Both the position numbers and the translations under genes were made by a program. A model generated the notes under the pieces. That model worked only from the letters and a program-made list of their open reading frames with translations, made no database searches and was not told where the DNA came from. A DNA stretch of 27,482 nt, from positions 1 through 27,482 of the forward strand of contig CAKUOS010000031.1 of the NCBI GenBank assembly GCA_934670025.1. Direction: 5' to 3'. The stretch is from an uncultured Oscillospiraceae bacterium (lineage in GTDB: Bacteria; Bacillota; Clostridia; Oscillospirales; Oscillospiraceae). How positions within the stretch are numbered: position 1 is the first letter of the stretch; each line of letters opens with the position of its first letter. Shown piece by piece: positions 7,880 to 15,874 of this stretch.

Positions 7880-9122
7880 CGTTGTCGTGATCGGCGGCGG
7901 CGCGGCGGGCATGATGGCCGCGTGCGCCGCGGCGGAGGCGGGCGCGCAGGTGACGCTGCTGGAGAAAAACGGCCGTCTCGGCAAAAAGCTCCTCATCACG
8001 GGCAAGGGCCGCTGCAACGTGACGAACGACTGCACGTGGCAGGAGGTTTTGCAGAACGTGCCCGTGAATCCGCGCTTTCTCTACGGCGCGATGGCGGGCT
8101 TCACGCCCGCGGACGCGAAGGCGTTTTTTGAAAGTTACGGCTGCGGACTGAAGACCGAGCGCGGCAACCGCGTCTTCCCGGTCACGGATAAGTCGCAGTC
8201 CGTGCTCGCAGCGCTCGAGCGCTGTCTGCGCGAGCGCCGTGTGCGCGTGCTCGCGCGCACCGTGACGGAGCTTGCGGAAAAGGACGGCCGCATCACGGGC
8301 GTCAAGACGGCCGAAGGGCCGGTCCCGGCCGACTGCGTCATCCTCGCCACCGGCGGCCTTTCCTATCCCGCGACGGGCTCGACCGGCGACGGCTACCGCT
8401 TCGCCGCGCACCTCGGCCATACGATCGTCGAGCCGGCCGGCGCGCTCGTGCCGCTCGTGGAAAAGGGGCATGAATGCGCGAAAATGCAGGGTCTTGCGCT
8501 TAAAAATATCGCCATCAGGCTCATAAACAGCAAAGGAAAAACGGTCTATGAGGACTTTGGCGAGCTGCTTTTCACGCATTTTGGCCTCTCGGGGCCGGTG
8601 ATTTTGTCGGCAAGCTCACATATTGCGCGCGGCGAAGAAGGGTATACGGTGCAGATCGATCTCAAGCCAGCGCTCGACGAAAAAACGCTCGACGCGCGCA
8701 TCCTGCGCGATTTTGAGGCCGCGCAGAACCGCGATTTCGAAAACAGCCTCTCGGCGCTGCTGCCGAAGTCCATGATCCCCGTGATTGTGCGGCGCAGCGG
8801 CATCGATCCTGCGCAGAAGGTCAACTCCATCACAAAGCAGCAGCGCCGCGCGCTGCTGGAAAGCATCAAATATTTCCGCGTTCCCATCGCCTGCAAGGCT
8901 CCGGTCGAGGACGCCATCGTCACGACCGGCGGCGTGAAGATTTCCGAGGTCAACCCGAAGACGATGGAGTCGAAAAAGGCCGCCGGCCTGTTTTTCGCGG
9001 GCGAGATCCTGGACGTCGACGCCTATACGGGCGGCTTCAATTTGCAGATCGCGTGGGCCACGGGCCATCTGGCCGGGAAAAGCGCGGCCGAAAAAGAATT
9101 TTCCACGGAGGACGCTGTATGA
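7848..9122 (+). CDS. BaiN/RdsA (HI0933-like) NAD(P)/FAD-dependent oxidoreductase
   Basis: About 424 residues. The FAD dinucleotide site GGGAAGMMAA is near residue 16. GRCNVTN, the segment TGGLSYPATGSTGDGY and a C-terminal FFAGEILDVDAYTGGFNLQ are the signatures of the HI0933/aminoacetone-oxidase-like flavoproteins. Members of this family include enzymes of bile acid dehydroxylation, but most are uncharacterised housekeeping flavoproteins. The start overlaps the regulator gene by 32 bases; ATG at 7848 has GGAG at a fair distance, with ATG at 7854 as the alternative. Its stop overlaps the cmk start (ATGA). Confidence 0.85.
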   Translation: MSMVHLSGSNNVVVIGGGAAGMMAACAAAEAGAQVTLLEKNGRLGKKLLITGKGRCNVTNDCTWQEVLQNVPVNPRFLYGAMAGFTPADAKAFFESYGCGLKTERGNRVFPVTDKSQSVLAALERCLRERRVRVLARTVTELAEKDGRITGVKTAEGPVPADCVILATGGLSYPATGSTGDGYRFAAHLGHTIVEPAGALVPLVEKGHECAKMQGLALKNIAIRLINSKGKTVYEDFGELLFTHFGLSGPVILSASSHIARGEEGYTVQIDLKPALDEKTLDARILRDFEAAQNRDFENSLSALLPKSMIPVIVRRSGIDPAQKVNSITKQQRRALLESIKYFRVPIACKAPVEDAIVTTGGVKISEVNPKTMESKKAAGLFFAGEILDVDAYTGGFNLQIAWATGHLAGKSAAEKEFSTEDAV

Positions 9123-9793
9123 AAAAGTTCGTTTCCGTCGCCATCGACGGGCCTGCCGGCGCCGGCAAGAGCACCATGGCCAAAGCCTGTGCGAAGGAGC
9201 TGGGATATCTCTACGTCGACACCGGCGCGATCTACCGCACGGTGGGCTATTATATGCGCCTGATGGGCATCGGCCCGAAGGACCGCGACGGCATCGCGCG
9301 GCTCATCGACGAGGTCAATATCGAGATCCGCTATGAAAACGGCGTGCAGCGCATGATCCTCAACGGCGACGACGTGACGGACGAGATCCGCACGCCCGAA
9401 ATGTCGATGTACGCCTCCGGTGTGTCGGCGCAGCCTTGCGTGCGCGCGTTCCTGCTGGATATGCAGCGGCAGCTTGCCCGCACGCACAACGTTGTGATGG
9501 ACGGCCGCGACATCGGCACGGTCGTGCTGCCGGACGCGGACGTGAAGATCTTTCTCACCGCCGACGCGGAGGTGCGCGCAAAGCGCCGCTTCGCGGAATT
9601 GCAGCAGAAGGGTGACAAAACGCCCTATGCGCAGATCCTCGCCGAGACGAAGCAGCGCGACAAACAGGACGCCGAACGCGCCATCGCGCCCTTAAAGCAG
9701 GCGGCGGACGCCGTGCGGCTCGATACGTCGGAAAACACGATCGAGCAGTCGGTCGCGGCCATTCTCGCGCTCGTCAGGAGGAAGCTCGCATGA
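9119..9793 (+). CDS. cmk: cytidylate kinase
   Basis: 224 residues. The P-loop GPAGAGKST is at 10-18, followed by LGYLYVDTGAIYR and the CMP-binding segment MDGRDIGTVVLPDADVK, all diagnostic of CMP kinase. It phosphorylates CMP and dCMP to the diphosphates. The ATG overlaps the preceding stop by four bases and has GGAGG upstream. The cmk-plsC-ispH order is common in Clostridia. Confidence 0.96.
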   Translation: MKKFVSVAIDGPAGAGKSTMAKACAKELGYLYVDTGAIYRTVGYYMRLMGIGPKDRDGIARLIDEVNIEIRYENGVQRMILNGDDVTDEIRTPEMSMYASGVSAQPCVRAFLLDMQRQLARTHNVVMDGRDIGTVVLPDADVKIFLTADAEVRAKRRFAELQQKGDKTPYAQILAETKQRDKQDAERAIAPLKQAADAVRLDTSENTIEQSVAAILALVRRKLA

Positions 9794-10401
9794 CGTTCTG
9801 GTATCACGTCTGCTGGTGGATCGCGCGCATCGGGCTGTTTTTCTGGCATCCGGTGTTCCGCGTGACGGGGCAGGCGCTCGTGCCGGCAGGCAGCTGCATC
9901 CTCTGCGCCAACCATTCCGGGATGGCCGACCCCATCTGGGTGCTGCTGGCGCTTCCGGAAAAGCGGATGATCCGCATCATCGCAAAAAAAGAGCTGCGGC
10001 GCGTGCCGTTCGTCGGCTGGGTGATGGAGAAATTCCGCGTCATTTTTGTCGACCGCGGCGCGCACGATACCGCGGCGTACCGCGACTGCGTCGACGCGCT
10101 GGAGCAGGAGCACGACAAGATGCTCGTCTTTGTCGAGGGGACGCGCTGCAATCAAAACAAGCACGTGCGCGCCAAGACGGGCGCGGTGCGGATGGCGCTC
10201 GAATCGGGCGCGCCGCTCGTGCCGGTGTTCGTCACGCGCAATAAGACGCCGTTTTGCCCCATCGACGTCATATTCGGCGAACCGTACCGCGTCGAGGGGA
10301 TCGACGCTTCCGATCATGCGGCGTGTCAGGCCGCGTCGGACGCGCTGCTAAAGAAAATCTACACGCTGGGCGGTGATGCGTATGCAGATCAGATCGGCTG
10401 A
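9790..10401 (+). CDS. plsC: 1-acyl-sn-glycerol-3-phosphate acyltransferase (PlsC family)
   Basis: 203 residues. The acyltransferase motif NHSGMAD (NHxxxxD) and the downstream FVEGTRCN (EGTR) motif are both present, with a hydrophobic N-terminus that anchors the enzyme to the membrane. It is expected to make phosphatidic acid from lysophosphatidic acid. It overlaps cmk by four bases (ATGA) with AGGAGG upstream, and its 3' end overlaps the start of the ispH fusion by 20 bases or more. Confidence 0.92.
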   Translation: MTFWYHVCWWIARIGLFFWHPVFRVTGQALVPAGSCILCANHSGMADPIWVLLALPEKRMIRIIAKKELRRVPFVGWVMEKFRVIFVDRGAHDTAAYRDCVDALEQEHDKMLVFVEGTRCNQNKHVRAKTGAVRMALESGAPLVPVFVTRNKTPFCPIDVIFGEPYRVEGIDASDHAACQAASDALLKKIYTLGGDAYADQIG

Positions 10402-12331
10402 GACGGCGGGGTTCTGCTTCGGCGTCGAGCGTGCCGTGGCGCTCGCGGAAAAGACCGCGGCCGAGGGCGGCCCGGCGGTCACGCTGGGGCCGATCATCCA
10501 TAACCGCCACGTCGTCGAGCGCTTCGCAGCCATGGGCCTGCATGAAATATCTTCCGCGGACGAGGCGCAGCCCGGCCAGACCGTCATCATCCGCGCGCAC
10601 GGCATCCCCGTCACGGAGCAGCAGACGCTCCGCGCGCGCGGCGCGAAGATCGTCGACGCCACGTGCCCCTTCGTCAAAAAGATCCACGTCATCGCCGAAC
10701 GGGCCGAGCGCGAAGGGCGGCAGCTGCTCATCATCGGCACGCCGACGCACCCGGAGGTCCTGGCAATCGCAAGTTTTTCGTCGCACGCGCACGTCTTCCG
10801 GACGGCCGAGGCGCTGCAAAGCTGGCTCACGGAGACGCCCGAGCGGGCATTTTTGCCATTTTGTATGGTTTCTCAAACGACCGGGACGCAAAAATTGTGG
10901 GAATCATGCCGCGAAATCGCAAAAAAAGTGTGTACAAACTGCGAAATCTTTGATACAATATGCAGAGCTACGGAAATGCGGCAGGAAGAAGCAGCGTTTC
11001 TTTCAAAGAGTTGTGATGCGATGGTCGTTGTCGGGGATGCGAGGAGCTCCAATACGGGGCGTCTTGCCATGATCTGCAGCGAGAATTGCCCGAAGGTGGT
11101 ACTCGTCGATCATGCCGATGAACTGGACATGTCCCTTTTTCATGGCGCAGCTACTGTGGGTATAACGGCCGGTGCCTCGACACCGCCGTGGATAATTAAG
11201 GAGGTAAACAACAAAATGAGCGAAGAACTGAAAGTTGAAACTGCACAGGAGGAGAATTTTGCCGAGCTTCTCGAGCAGTCCCTCAAAACTTTGAATAATG
11301 GAGATAAGGTAACGGGCACCGTCATGGCCATCGGTTCCACCGAGATCGAAGTCGATCTGGGCACCAAGCACACCGCGTACATCCCGCTGGAGGACTTCTC
11401 CGGCGATCCGTCCGTCAAGGCTGAGGATGTCGTCCATGTCGGCGATCAGGTCGAGGCGATCGTCGTCCATGTCAACGACGGCGAGGGCGTCGTCCGTCTG
11501 TCCCGCAAGCGTCTCGAGGCAGGCAAGGCCTGGGAAGAGATCGAGGCTGCCGCAGAGGACAAGACCATTGTCGAAGGCAACGTCACCGAAGAGAACAAGG
11601 GCGGCATCGTCGTCAATGTCAAGGGTGTGCGCGTGTTCGTGCCCGCTTCCCAGTCCGGTGTTCCCAAGGGCGGCGATCTGAGCGAGATGGTCGGCAAGAC
11701 CGTCCAGCTGCGCATCACCGAGGTCAACCGTGCCCGCCGCCGCGTCGTCGGCTCCATCCGTTCCGTCGCCGCCGAGCAGCGCAAGGCCGCACAGGAGAAG
11801 GTCTGGAGCGAGATCGAGGTCGGCAAGCAGTATCACGGCACCGTCAAGTCCCTGACCAGCTACGGCGCGTTCGTCGACATCGGCGGCGTTGACGGCATGG
11901 TCCATGTCTCCGAGCTGAGCTGGAACCGCGTCAAGAACCCGGCCGAGGTCGTCAAGGTCGGCGACGAGATCGACGTCTATGTCATCGCGCTCGATCCCGA
12001 AAAGCGCAAGATCTCCCTGGGCTACAAGACCGAGGCTACCAACCCCTGGACGCTGTTCAACAACCAGTTCCAGGTCGGCGACGTCGCCACCGTCAAGATC
12101 GTCAAGCTCATGACCTTCGGCGCCTTCGCCGAGATCATCCCGGGTGTCGACGGCCTCATCCACATCTCCCAGATCGCTGACCGCCGCATCGGCAAGCCCG
12201 AGGACGTTCTGTCCGAGGGTCAGGAAGTCGACGCGAAGATCATCGACATCGATCAGGAGCACAAGCGTATCTCGCTGTCCATCCGCGCGCTGCTGGCGCC
12301 GGCTGCCGACGAAGCAGAGGACGAGGAGTAA
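10382..12331 (+). CDS. ispH: IspH (4-hydroxy-3-methylbut-2-enyl diphosphate reductase) fused to ribosomal protein S1-like domain protein
   Basis: 649 residues from the ATG at 10382 (an ATG at 10376 and a GTG at 10373 are in frame; GGGCGGTG suits 10382 best). IspH occupies about 1-275: the three 4Fe-4S cysteines are C12, C95 and C194, with [11 protein letters not shown], the PTHPE segment and SSNT. It makes IPP and DMAPP in the last MEP-pathway step. From about 295 four S1 repeats follow, ending near 640, in the order and number of the B. subtilis YpfD type. The fusion is known in Clostridia. The S1 part uses a narrower set of codons, as in highly expressed genes, and may also be made alone from 11216. 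Confidence 0.93.
   Translation: MQIRSAETAGFCFGVERAVALAEKTAAEGGPAVTLGPIIHNRHVVERFAAMGLHEISSADEAQPGQTVIIRAHGIPVTEQQTLRARGAKIVDATCPFVKKIHVIAERAEREGRQLLIIGTPTHPEVLAIASFSSHAHVFRTAEALQSWLTETPERAFLPFCMVSQTTGTQKLWESCREIAKKVCTNCEIFDTICRATEMRQEEAAFLSKSCDAMVVVGDARSSNTGRLAMICSENCPKVVLVDHADELDMSLFHGAATVGITAGASTPPWIIKEVNNKMSEELKVETAQEENFAELLEQSLKTLNNGDKVTGTVMAIGSTEIEVDLGTKHTAYIPLEDFSGDPSVKAEDVVHVGDQVEAIVVHVNDGEGVVRLSRKRLEAGKAWEEIEAAAEDKTIVEGNVTEENKGGIVVNVKGVRVFVPASQSGVPKGGDLSEMVGKTVQLRITEVNRARRRVVGSIRSVAAEQRKAAQEKVWSEIEVGKQYHGTVKSLTSYGAFVDIGGVDGMVHVSELSWNRVKNPAEVVKVGDEIDVYVIALDPEKRKISLGYKTEATNPWTLFNNQFQVGDVATVKIVKLMTFGAFAEIIPGVDGLIHISQIADRRIGKPEDVLSEGQEVDAKIIDIDQEHKRISLSIRALLAPAADEAEDEE
10931..10959 (+). 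promoter_or_regulatory. candidate internal promoter inside ispH
   Basis: TGTACA (10931-10936), 17-base spacer, TACAAT (10954-10959) lies in an AT-rich part of an otherwise GC-rich gene, 257 bases before the internal S1 start. It could add transcripts carrying only the S1 part. The -35 matches the consensus at only four positions. Confidence 0.35.
11198..11205 (+). promoter_or_regulatory. strong internal Shine-Dalgarno (AAGGAGGT) for a separate S1 protein
   Basis: A full AAGGAGGT sits ten bases before an in-frame ATG at 11216, exactly at the junction of IspH (ending WIIKEV) and the S1 part (starting MSEEL). It is the best ribosome site in the operon. Confidence 0.65.
11216..12331 (+). CDS. 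rpsA: S1-domain ribosomal protein from internal start (alternative product of the ispH fusion gene)
   Basis: In-frame 371-residue product beginning MSEELKVET, preceded by AAGGAGGT. It holds four S1 repeats: about 25-95, 105-175, 190-260 and 275-348 by eye. The third and fourth carry the canonical [19 protein letters not shown] and [20 protein letters not shown] segments; the first two are divergent, as in Firmicutes S1 homologues. The role is RNA binding at the ribosome or translation start. Whether it is made separately is inference from the ribosome site. Confidence 0.5.
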   Translation: MSEELKVETAQEENFAELLEQSLKTLNNGDKVTGTVMAIGSTEIEVDLGTKHTAYIPLEDFSGDPSVKAEDVVHVGDQVEAIVVHVNDGEGVVRLSRKRLEAGKAWEEIEAAAEDKTIVEGNVTEENKGGIVVNVKGVRVFVPASQSGVPKGGDLSEMVGKTVQLRITEVNRARRRVVGSIRSVAAEQRKAAQEKVWSEIEVGKQYHGTVKSLTSYGAFVDIGGVDGMVHVSELSWNRVKNPAEVVKVGDEIDVYVIALDPEKRKISLGYKTEATNPWTLFNNQFQVGDVATVKIVKLMTFGAFAEIIPGVDGLIHISQIADRRIGKPEDVLSEGQEVDAKIIDIDQEHKRISLSIRALLAPAADEAEDEE

Positions 12332-12346
12332 TCCAAAAACAACGAT

Positions 12347-12380
12347 CGCCCCGGATGCATCGCATCCGGGGCGGTTTTTT
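12347..12380 (+). terminator. strong intrinsic terminator after the ispH-S1 operon
   Basis: A perfect 12-bp GC-rich stem (12347-12358 with 12362-12373) and 3-base loop, followed by G and six T. It lies 15 bases after the stop. Confidence 0.92.
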
Positions 12381-12410
12381 CGGGCGCTGTGCTCTTAAAG
12401 GAGGGCTTTT

Positions 12411-12869
12411 ATGAAAACAGAGAGGATCATAAATGACACGGAAAAACAGGAGATCGCGCGGGGAATTCTGGAGGCGCTGCCAGATTGGTTCGGGATCCCG
12501 GAGGCACGGGAGGAGTATATCCGTGACAGCGTAGGGCGGCTGTTTTTCTGCGCATTTATGGATGACCAGCCGGTGGGCTTCCTGTATCTGAAACAGACGG
12601 GGAAGGATACCGTGGAACTTGCGGTCATGGGCGTGCGGCGGGAGTACCACCGCAGGGGCATCGGCAGAGCGCTGTTTTCGAGTGCAAAGAAAGCGGCGAA
12701 AGAGTATGGATACGCCTTTATGCAGGTCAAAACGGTCGAAATGGGGCGATATGAGGAATATGACGCGACAAATGCGTTTTATCTCGCGCTCGGATTCAAG
12801 GAATTCGAGGTATTCCCAACGCTGTGGGATGCATGGAATCCCTGTCAGGTCTATGTCATGGCGCTGTAG
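12411..12869 (+). CDS. GNAT-family N-acetyltransferase
   Basis: 152 residues. The acetyl-CoA-binding motif A is V-x-x-EYHRRGIGRAL (R/Q-x-x-G-x-G/A form), preceded by the strand VELAVMGV and followed by a C-terminal FYLALGFKEFEVF segment, all typical of GNAT. The substrate cannot be predicted. AAAGGAGGG precedes the ATG. It is less GC-rich than its neighbours and stands alone between a terminator and a repeat region, so it may be a later arrival. Confidence 0.85.
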   Translation: MKTERIINDTEKQEIARGILEALPDWFGIPEAREEYIRDSVGRLFFCAFMDDQPVGFLYLKQTGKDTVELAVMGVRREYHRRGIGRALFSSAKKAAKEYGYAFMQVKTVEMGRYEEYDATNAFYLALGFKEFEVFPTLWDAWNPCQVYVMAL

Positions 12870-12911
12870 GCCGGTGCTGCCGGCAGAGGCTTCCGCACTT
12901 TACATACATCT

Positions 12912-12947
12912 GTAGGGGCCGATGCACGTCAGAAACGACCTCGACGG
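12912..12947. repeat. relic of the 107-bp inverted-repeat element
   Basis: The first 13 bases match the outer end of the element at 13155-13261. The rest, read on the minus strand, matches that element's interior next to its right arm (CGTTTC-GACGTGCAT, one mismatch in 16). The middle of the arm is missing, as if lost between two GCAT copies. See findings. Confidence 0.5.
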
Positions 12948-12959
12948 AACGAAGCATCG

Positions 12960-12987
12960 CGCGTCAGAAACGGCTTTGACGAAACGA
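12960..12987. repeat. degenerate copy of the CGTCAGAAACG repeat
   Basis: Shares the core CGTCAGAAACG and a following GACG-AACGA with 12927-12953, and more loosely with 13380-13403. Short, and its boundaries are unclear. Confidence 0.35.
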
Positions 12988-13034
12988 GCCGCCGCGAGCG
13001 CCGTCTCTTATTCTCTAAATCCGTTTCTTCCTTT

Positions 13035-13069
13035 CCGAAACGCAAACCGAGTTTGCGTTTCGGTTTTTT
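13035..13069 (+). terminator. hairpin 1 of a tandem pair, terminator-like
   Basis: A perfect 13-bp stem (13035-13047 with 13051-13063), CGA loop and six T. It is the first likely stop for rightward transcripts from the GNAT gene. The same leader, CGTTTCTTCCTTTCC, comes before this hairpin and the next. Confidence 0.75.
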
Positions 13070-13094
13070 ATCCTCTGCGCTCGTTTCTTCCTTT

Positions 13095-13134
13095 CCAGAC
13101 CGCAAACGCTTCGCTGGTTTGCGGTCTGGTTTTT
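13095..13134 (+). terminator. hairpin 2 of a tandem pair, terminator-like
   Basis: A perfect 13-bp stem (13095-13107 with 13117-13129), 9-base loop and five T. It shares GCAAAC/GTTTGC at the stem top and the same leader as hairpin 1, but its stem base differs with compensating changes on both sides. Confidence 0.7.
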
Positions 13135-13154
13135 GGAAAATCTTCCGGGATGGT

Positions 13155-13261
13155 GTAGGGGCCGATGCCCACATCGGCCCGTTGGGAACCATCGAATTCG
13201 CCGCAGGGTTTCGCGTTTCGGACGTGCATACTGCCGGGCCGATGTGGGCATCGGCCCCTAC
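13155..13261. repeat. 107-bp element with perfect 27-bp terminal inverted repeats
   Basis: Bases 13155-13181 are the exact reverse complement of 13235-13261. Each arm is itself a hairpin with a 9-bp stem (GGGCCGATG with CATCGGCCC, 4-base loop). The 53-base interior encodes nothing. The form resembles a MITE or a REP/BIME-like sequence. No flanking target duplication is visible. Confidence 0.85.
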
Positions 13262-13281
13262 GCAAATTTGGAAGACCAGTG

Positions 13282-13317
13282 AAAAAAGTGCAGCCCTGCA
13301 AAATTGGGGCTGCACTT
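13282..13317 (-). terminator. intrinsic terminator, probably for nadE
   Basis: An 11-bp stem (13286-13296 with 13307-13317) with, on the minus strand, a six-T tail ending at 13282. It lies about 130 bases after the nadE stop and is the first good terminator in that direction. Confidence 0.65.
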
Positions 13318-13379
13318 CTTTCTCGGCAGTTATAGAACCGCGATCGCCATCAGATTTTGACACTGAAACGACAGGCGGC

Positions 13380-13403
13380 GCACGTCAAAAACGACCTCGG
13401 CGG
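13380..13403. repeat. third copy of the GCACGTCARAAACGACC repeat
   Basis: 24 bases that match 12924-12947 at 22 positions. Together the copies bracket the repeat-rich gap. Confidence 0.5.
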
Positions 13404-13450
13404 GTGTATGCGGAATTCGGTGATCAGATGGGAAAAATCATTGTATTTAC

Positions 13451-15367
13451 TTACAGCGTTTCAAGCTCGGCCAGCCAGAGCGCGCTCGATGCGTCGGTCG
13501 GCATCCGCCAGTCGCCGCGCGGCGAGAGCGTGACCGAGCCGACCTTCGGGCCGTCGGGAATGCAGGAACGCTTGAACTGCTGATTGAAGAACCGGCGGCA
13601 GAACGTCTTCAGCCAGTGCAGGATCGTCGCATCGTCGTACTTGCCCGCATATGCGCAGCGCGCCATGCGGTAGAGCTTGCGCGGCGAGGAGCCAAAGCGC
13701 AGCGTGTGGTACAGGAAGAAGTCGTGCAGCTCATACGGGCCGACGAGATCCTCGGTCTTCTGTGCGATCTGCCCGGCGTCGTCTGCGGGCAGAAGCTCCG
13801 GCGAGACGGGCGTGTCGAGAATGTCGAACAGCACCTCGCGCAGCGCGCCCGCGCTGTTTTCAGCCTCATACTGCACGATGTAGCGCACGAGCGTCTTCGG
13901 CACCGAGCAGTTGACCGCGTACATGGACATATGATCGCCGTTGTACGTCGCCCAGCCGAGCGCCAGCTCCGACAGATCGCCCGTGCCGATCACAAGTCCG
14001 CTCTCCTGGTTGGCGATGTCCATCAGCACCTGCGTGCGCTCGCGCGCCTGACAGTTTTCATACGTCACGTCGCGCACGGCCTCGTCGTGGCCGATGTCGG
14101 CGAAGTGCTGCCGCACGGCGGCGGTGATGTTGACCTCGCGCACGTCGACGCCAAGCTCCTCACAGAGCGTCACGGCGTTGGACTTCGTGCGTTTCGTCGT
14201 GCCGAAGCAGGGCATCGTCACGCAGCGGATCTCGCGGCGGCTGCGGCCCATGAGATCGAACGCGCGCACGCACACCAGCAGCGCCAGCGTGCTGTCAAGG
14301 CCGCCGGAGATGCCCAGCACGACGCACTTTGCGCGCGTGTGCTCCACGCGCTTTTTAAGCCCCTGCGACTGGATGCGCAGAATCGCCTCGGCGCGCGCGC
14401 GCAGCTGCGCGTCGTGCGGCGGAACGAAGGGATTTGGCGCAAACGCGCGCGTGAGCGCCGTTTCCTGCACGGTTTGACGGAACAGGACGGTCTGCATCGC
14501 GGGCACGGCGTCGTAGCTCGTCAGGCGGTGCCGCTCATGCAGCAGGCGCTTGACGTCAAATTCCGTGATCGTGAGCGTTTTTTCGCCGAACGGCTCGTTT
14601 TCCGCGAGGATCGTGCCGTTTTCGGCCAGCAGATGATGCCGCGAGAAGACCATGTCCTGCGTCGATTCCGTCGGCGAGGCGCTGCAATAGACATATCCGC
14701 ACGCGAGCCGCGCCGACGTCGATTCGACGAGCGACCGGCGGTAATCGGCCTTGCCGATGACCTCGTCCGAGGCCGAGAGATTCAGAATGATCGACGCGCC
14801 TGCGGCGCACAGCGCCGTCGACGGCGGGCAGGGCACCCACAGATCCTCGCAGATCTCAATGCCGAACACGTAGCCCGGCACGTCCTCGCACGCGAACAGC
14901 AGCTTCGCGCCGAACGGCGCGGTCTGCCCGCAGAGCGTGATCTCGCGCACGGCGCCGCCGAGCGCCGCGGCGGAGGTGAACTGCCGCAGCTCGTAAAATT
15001 CGCCGTAGTTCGGCAAAAACGTCTTCGGCACCACGCCGAGCAGCCGCCCGTCGTGGATGACGGCCGCGCAGTTATAGAGCTTGCCGCCGAAGCGCAGCGG
15101 CAGCCCGACGGCCGCGACGGGCAGAAGCCCCTTTGACGCTTCCAGGATCGTCCCGAGCGCGCCGCGCGCGGCTTCGAGCAGGCAGTCGGCGAAGAACAGG
15201 TCGCCGCAGCTGTAGCCGGTCACGCAAAGCTCCGGGAGCGTCAGCAGCTGCACGCCCGCGGCGTCGGCCTCGCGCAGACGCACAAGGATCTGGTCGGTGT
15301 TGTATGCCACATCCGCGACCGTCACGTCGATCGTGCCCGCCGCAGCCTTGATAAATCCATCCTTCAT
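13451..15367 (-). CDS. nadE: glutamine-dependent NAD+ synthetase
   Basis: 638 residues, two domains. The N-terminal nitrilase-fold glutaminase has the E46, K115, C173 triad (LPELCVTGY, VPKTFLPNY, GIEICEDLW). The C-terminal synthetase has the ATP-pyrophosphatase loop SGGLDS at 354-359 and a conserved tail with FFNQQFKRSCIPDGPKVG. It converts deamido-NAD to NAD with ammonia channelled from glutamine. Monocistronic, with promoter at 15406-15434 and a GGAAGG ribosome site. Confidence 0.96.
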   Translation of the reverse strand: MKDGFIKAAAGTIDVTVADVAYNTDQILVRLREADAAGVQLLTLPELCVTGYSCGDLFFADCLLEAARGALGTILEASKGLLPVAAVGLPLRFGGKLYNCAAVIHDGRLLGVVPKTFLPNYGEFYELRQFTSAAALGGAVREITLCGQTAPFGAKLLFACEDVPGYVFGIEICEDLWVPCPPSTALCAAGASIILNLSASDEVIGKADYRRSLVESTSARLACGYVYCSASPTESTQDMVFSRHHLLAENGTILAENEPFGEKTLTITEFDVKRLLHERHRLTSYDAVPAMQTVLFRQTVQETALTRAFAPNPFVPPHDAQLRARAEAILRIQSQGLKKRVEHTRAKCVVLGISGGLDSTLALLVCVRAFDLMGRSRREIRCVTMPCFGTTKRTKSNAVTLCEELGVDVREVNITAAVRQHFADIGHDEAVRDVTYENCQARERTQVLMDIANQESGLVIGTGDLSELALGWATYNGDHMSMYAVNCSVPKTLVRYIVQYEAENSAGALREVLFDILDTPVSPELLPADDAGQIAQKTEDLVGPYELHDFFLYHTLRFGSSPRKLYRMARCAYAGKYDDATILHWLKTFCRRFFNQQFKRSCIPDGPKVGSVTLSPRGDWRMPTDASSALWLAELETL

Positions 15368-15405
15368 GGCAAATTCCTTCCGTTTTCACGTTTATTTCTA
15401 TTCAT

Positions 15406-15434
15406 ACGATACACGCTTCGTGGCAAATTATCAA
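15406..15434 (-). promoter_or_regulatory. sigma-A-type promoter for nadE
   Basis: On the minus strand TTGATA (15429-15434), 17-base spacer, TATCGT (15406-15411), about 39 bases before the start codon. Confidence 0.55.
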
Positions 15435-15443
15435 GCAGAAATG

Positions 15444-15471
15444 AAAAAATTCCGCGCAAAATCGCGCGGAA
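15444..15471 (-). terminator. second terminator after tRNA-Gln
   Basis: An 8-bp stem (15450-15457 with 15464-15471) followed on the minus strand by a run of T. It backs up the stronger hairpin at 15480-15515 and isolates nadE from tRNA transcription. Confidence 0.65.
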
Positions 15472-15479
15472 AATGAAAG

Positions 15480-15515
15480 AAAAGCTCCGATATTCTTTCG
15501 AATATCGGAGCTTTT
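15480..15515 (-). terminator. terminator of tRNA-Gln
   Basis: A perfect 16-bp stem (15480-15495 with 15500-15515) with a 4-base loop, starting right at the CCA end of the tRNA, with TTTTCTTTC on the minus-strand side. Confidence 0.85.
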
Positions 15516-15588
15516 GGCAGGGGATGAGGGATTCGAACCCCCGCAAACGGAGTCAGAGTCCGGTGTGCTACCGTTACACAAATCCCCT
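15515..15588 (-). tRNA. tRNA-Gln (anticodon CUG)
   Basis: 74 nucleotides with encoded CCA. The acceptor stem AGGGGAT pairs with ATCCCCT; the discriminator is G, as needed for glutamine. The anticodon loop is CTCTGAC, giving CUG (codon CAG). The T arm is GGGGG-TTCGAAT-CCCTC. The outermost anticodon-stem pair (27-43) is a C-T mismatch, which leaves four good pairs. A very good promoter lies upstream. Confidence 0.96.
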
Positions 15589-15615
15589 GTATGGCTTCTT
15601 TCAAAGCGCATTATT

Positions 15616-15643
15616 ATTATAGCGATTTCGCTTCAAAAGTCAA
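15616..15643 (-). promoter_or_regulatory. strong promoter for tRNA-Gln
   Basis: On the minus strand TTGACT (15638-15643), 16-base spacer and a perfect TATAAT (15616-15621), 27 bases before the tRNA 5' end. Confidence 0.85.
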
Positions 15644-15874
15644 GACTAATTTTCGCTTTTTTGCAGAAATTAAAACAGATGCGGCACGCATCGGTTTTAT
15701 TTTGTGTTTTGTCCTTCTTTTTCCGCCCGCAATGCGGGAAGAGGCCGTGCGGCGGCGGTTTTCCGGAAATTCACAAGGAAAACAGACAGGTTCTTTCATG
15801 CCCGGCGCGCGGTTCATTTCGCGCTGCGCGGCAAAGCTAAGCGCGCTGAGATTTTTTCGGGAGAGGATGAGACG
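15644..15874. other. intergenic region upstream of spoIVB
   Basis: Divergent spacer of about 230 bases. It has a small GATGCG/CGCATC hairpin followed by GGTTTTATTTT (15678-15702) with no gene in front of it, and a CCCGC/GCGGG hairpin. A forespore (sigma-G) promoter is expected for spoIVB, but I could not place one with confidence. No coding region is supported. Confidence 0.4.

Noticed and set aside
13155..13261. Riboswitch or structured RNA
   Set aside because: The perfect 27-bp inverted repeat and nearby deleted copies fit a repeat element better; it precedes no gene on either strand.
12929..13363. 144-residue minus-strand frame with repeated GKEET segments
   Set aside because: It runs through the hairpins, the inverted-repeat element and the nadE terminator. 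The protein repeat merely mirrors the DNA repeats, and there is no ribosome site.
12905..13405. CRISPR array
   Set aside because: The repeats are few, of different types and unevenly spaced, and no cas gene is present.
13616..15136. 506-residue open frame on the plus strand, antisense to nadE
   Set aside because: A GC-rich shadow frame. The minus strand encodes a complete NAD synthetase with all motifs; the plus frame has low-complexity Arg/Ala/His composition and no ribosome site.
15678..15702. Terminator-like hairpin upstream of spoIVB
   Set aside because: The stem has only six pairs and no rightward gene lies before it, so a terminator role is not supported.
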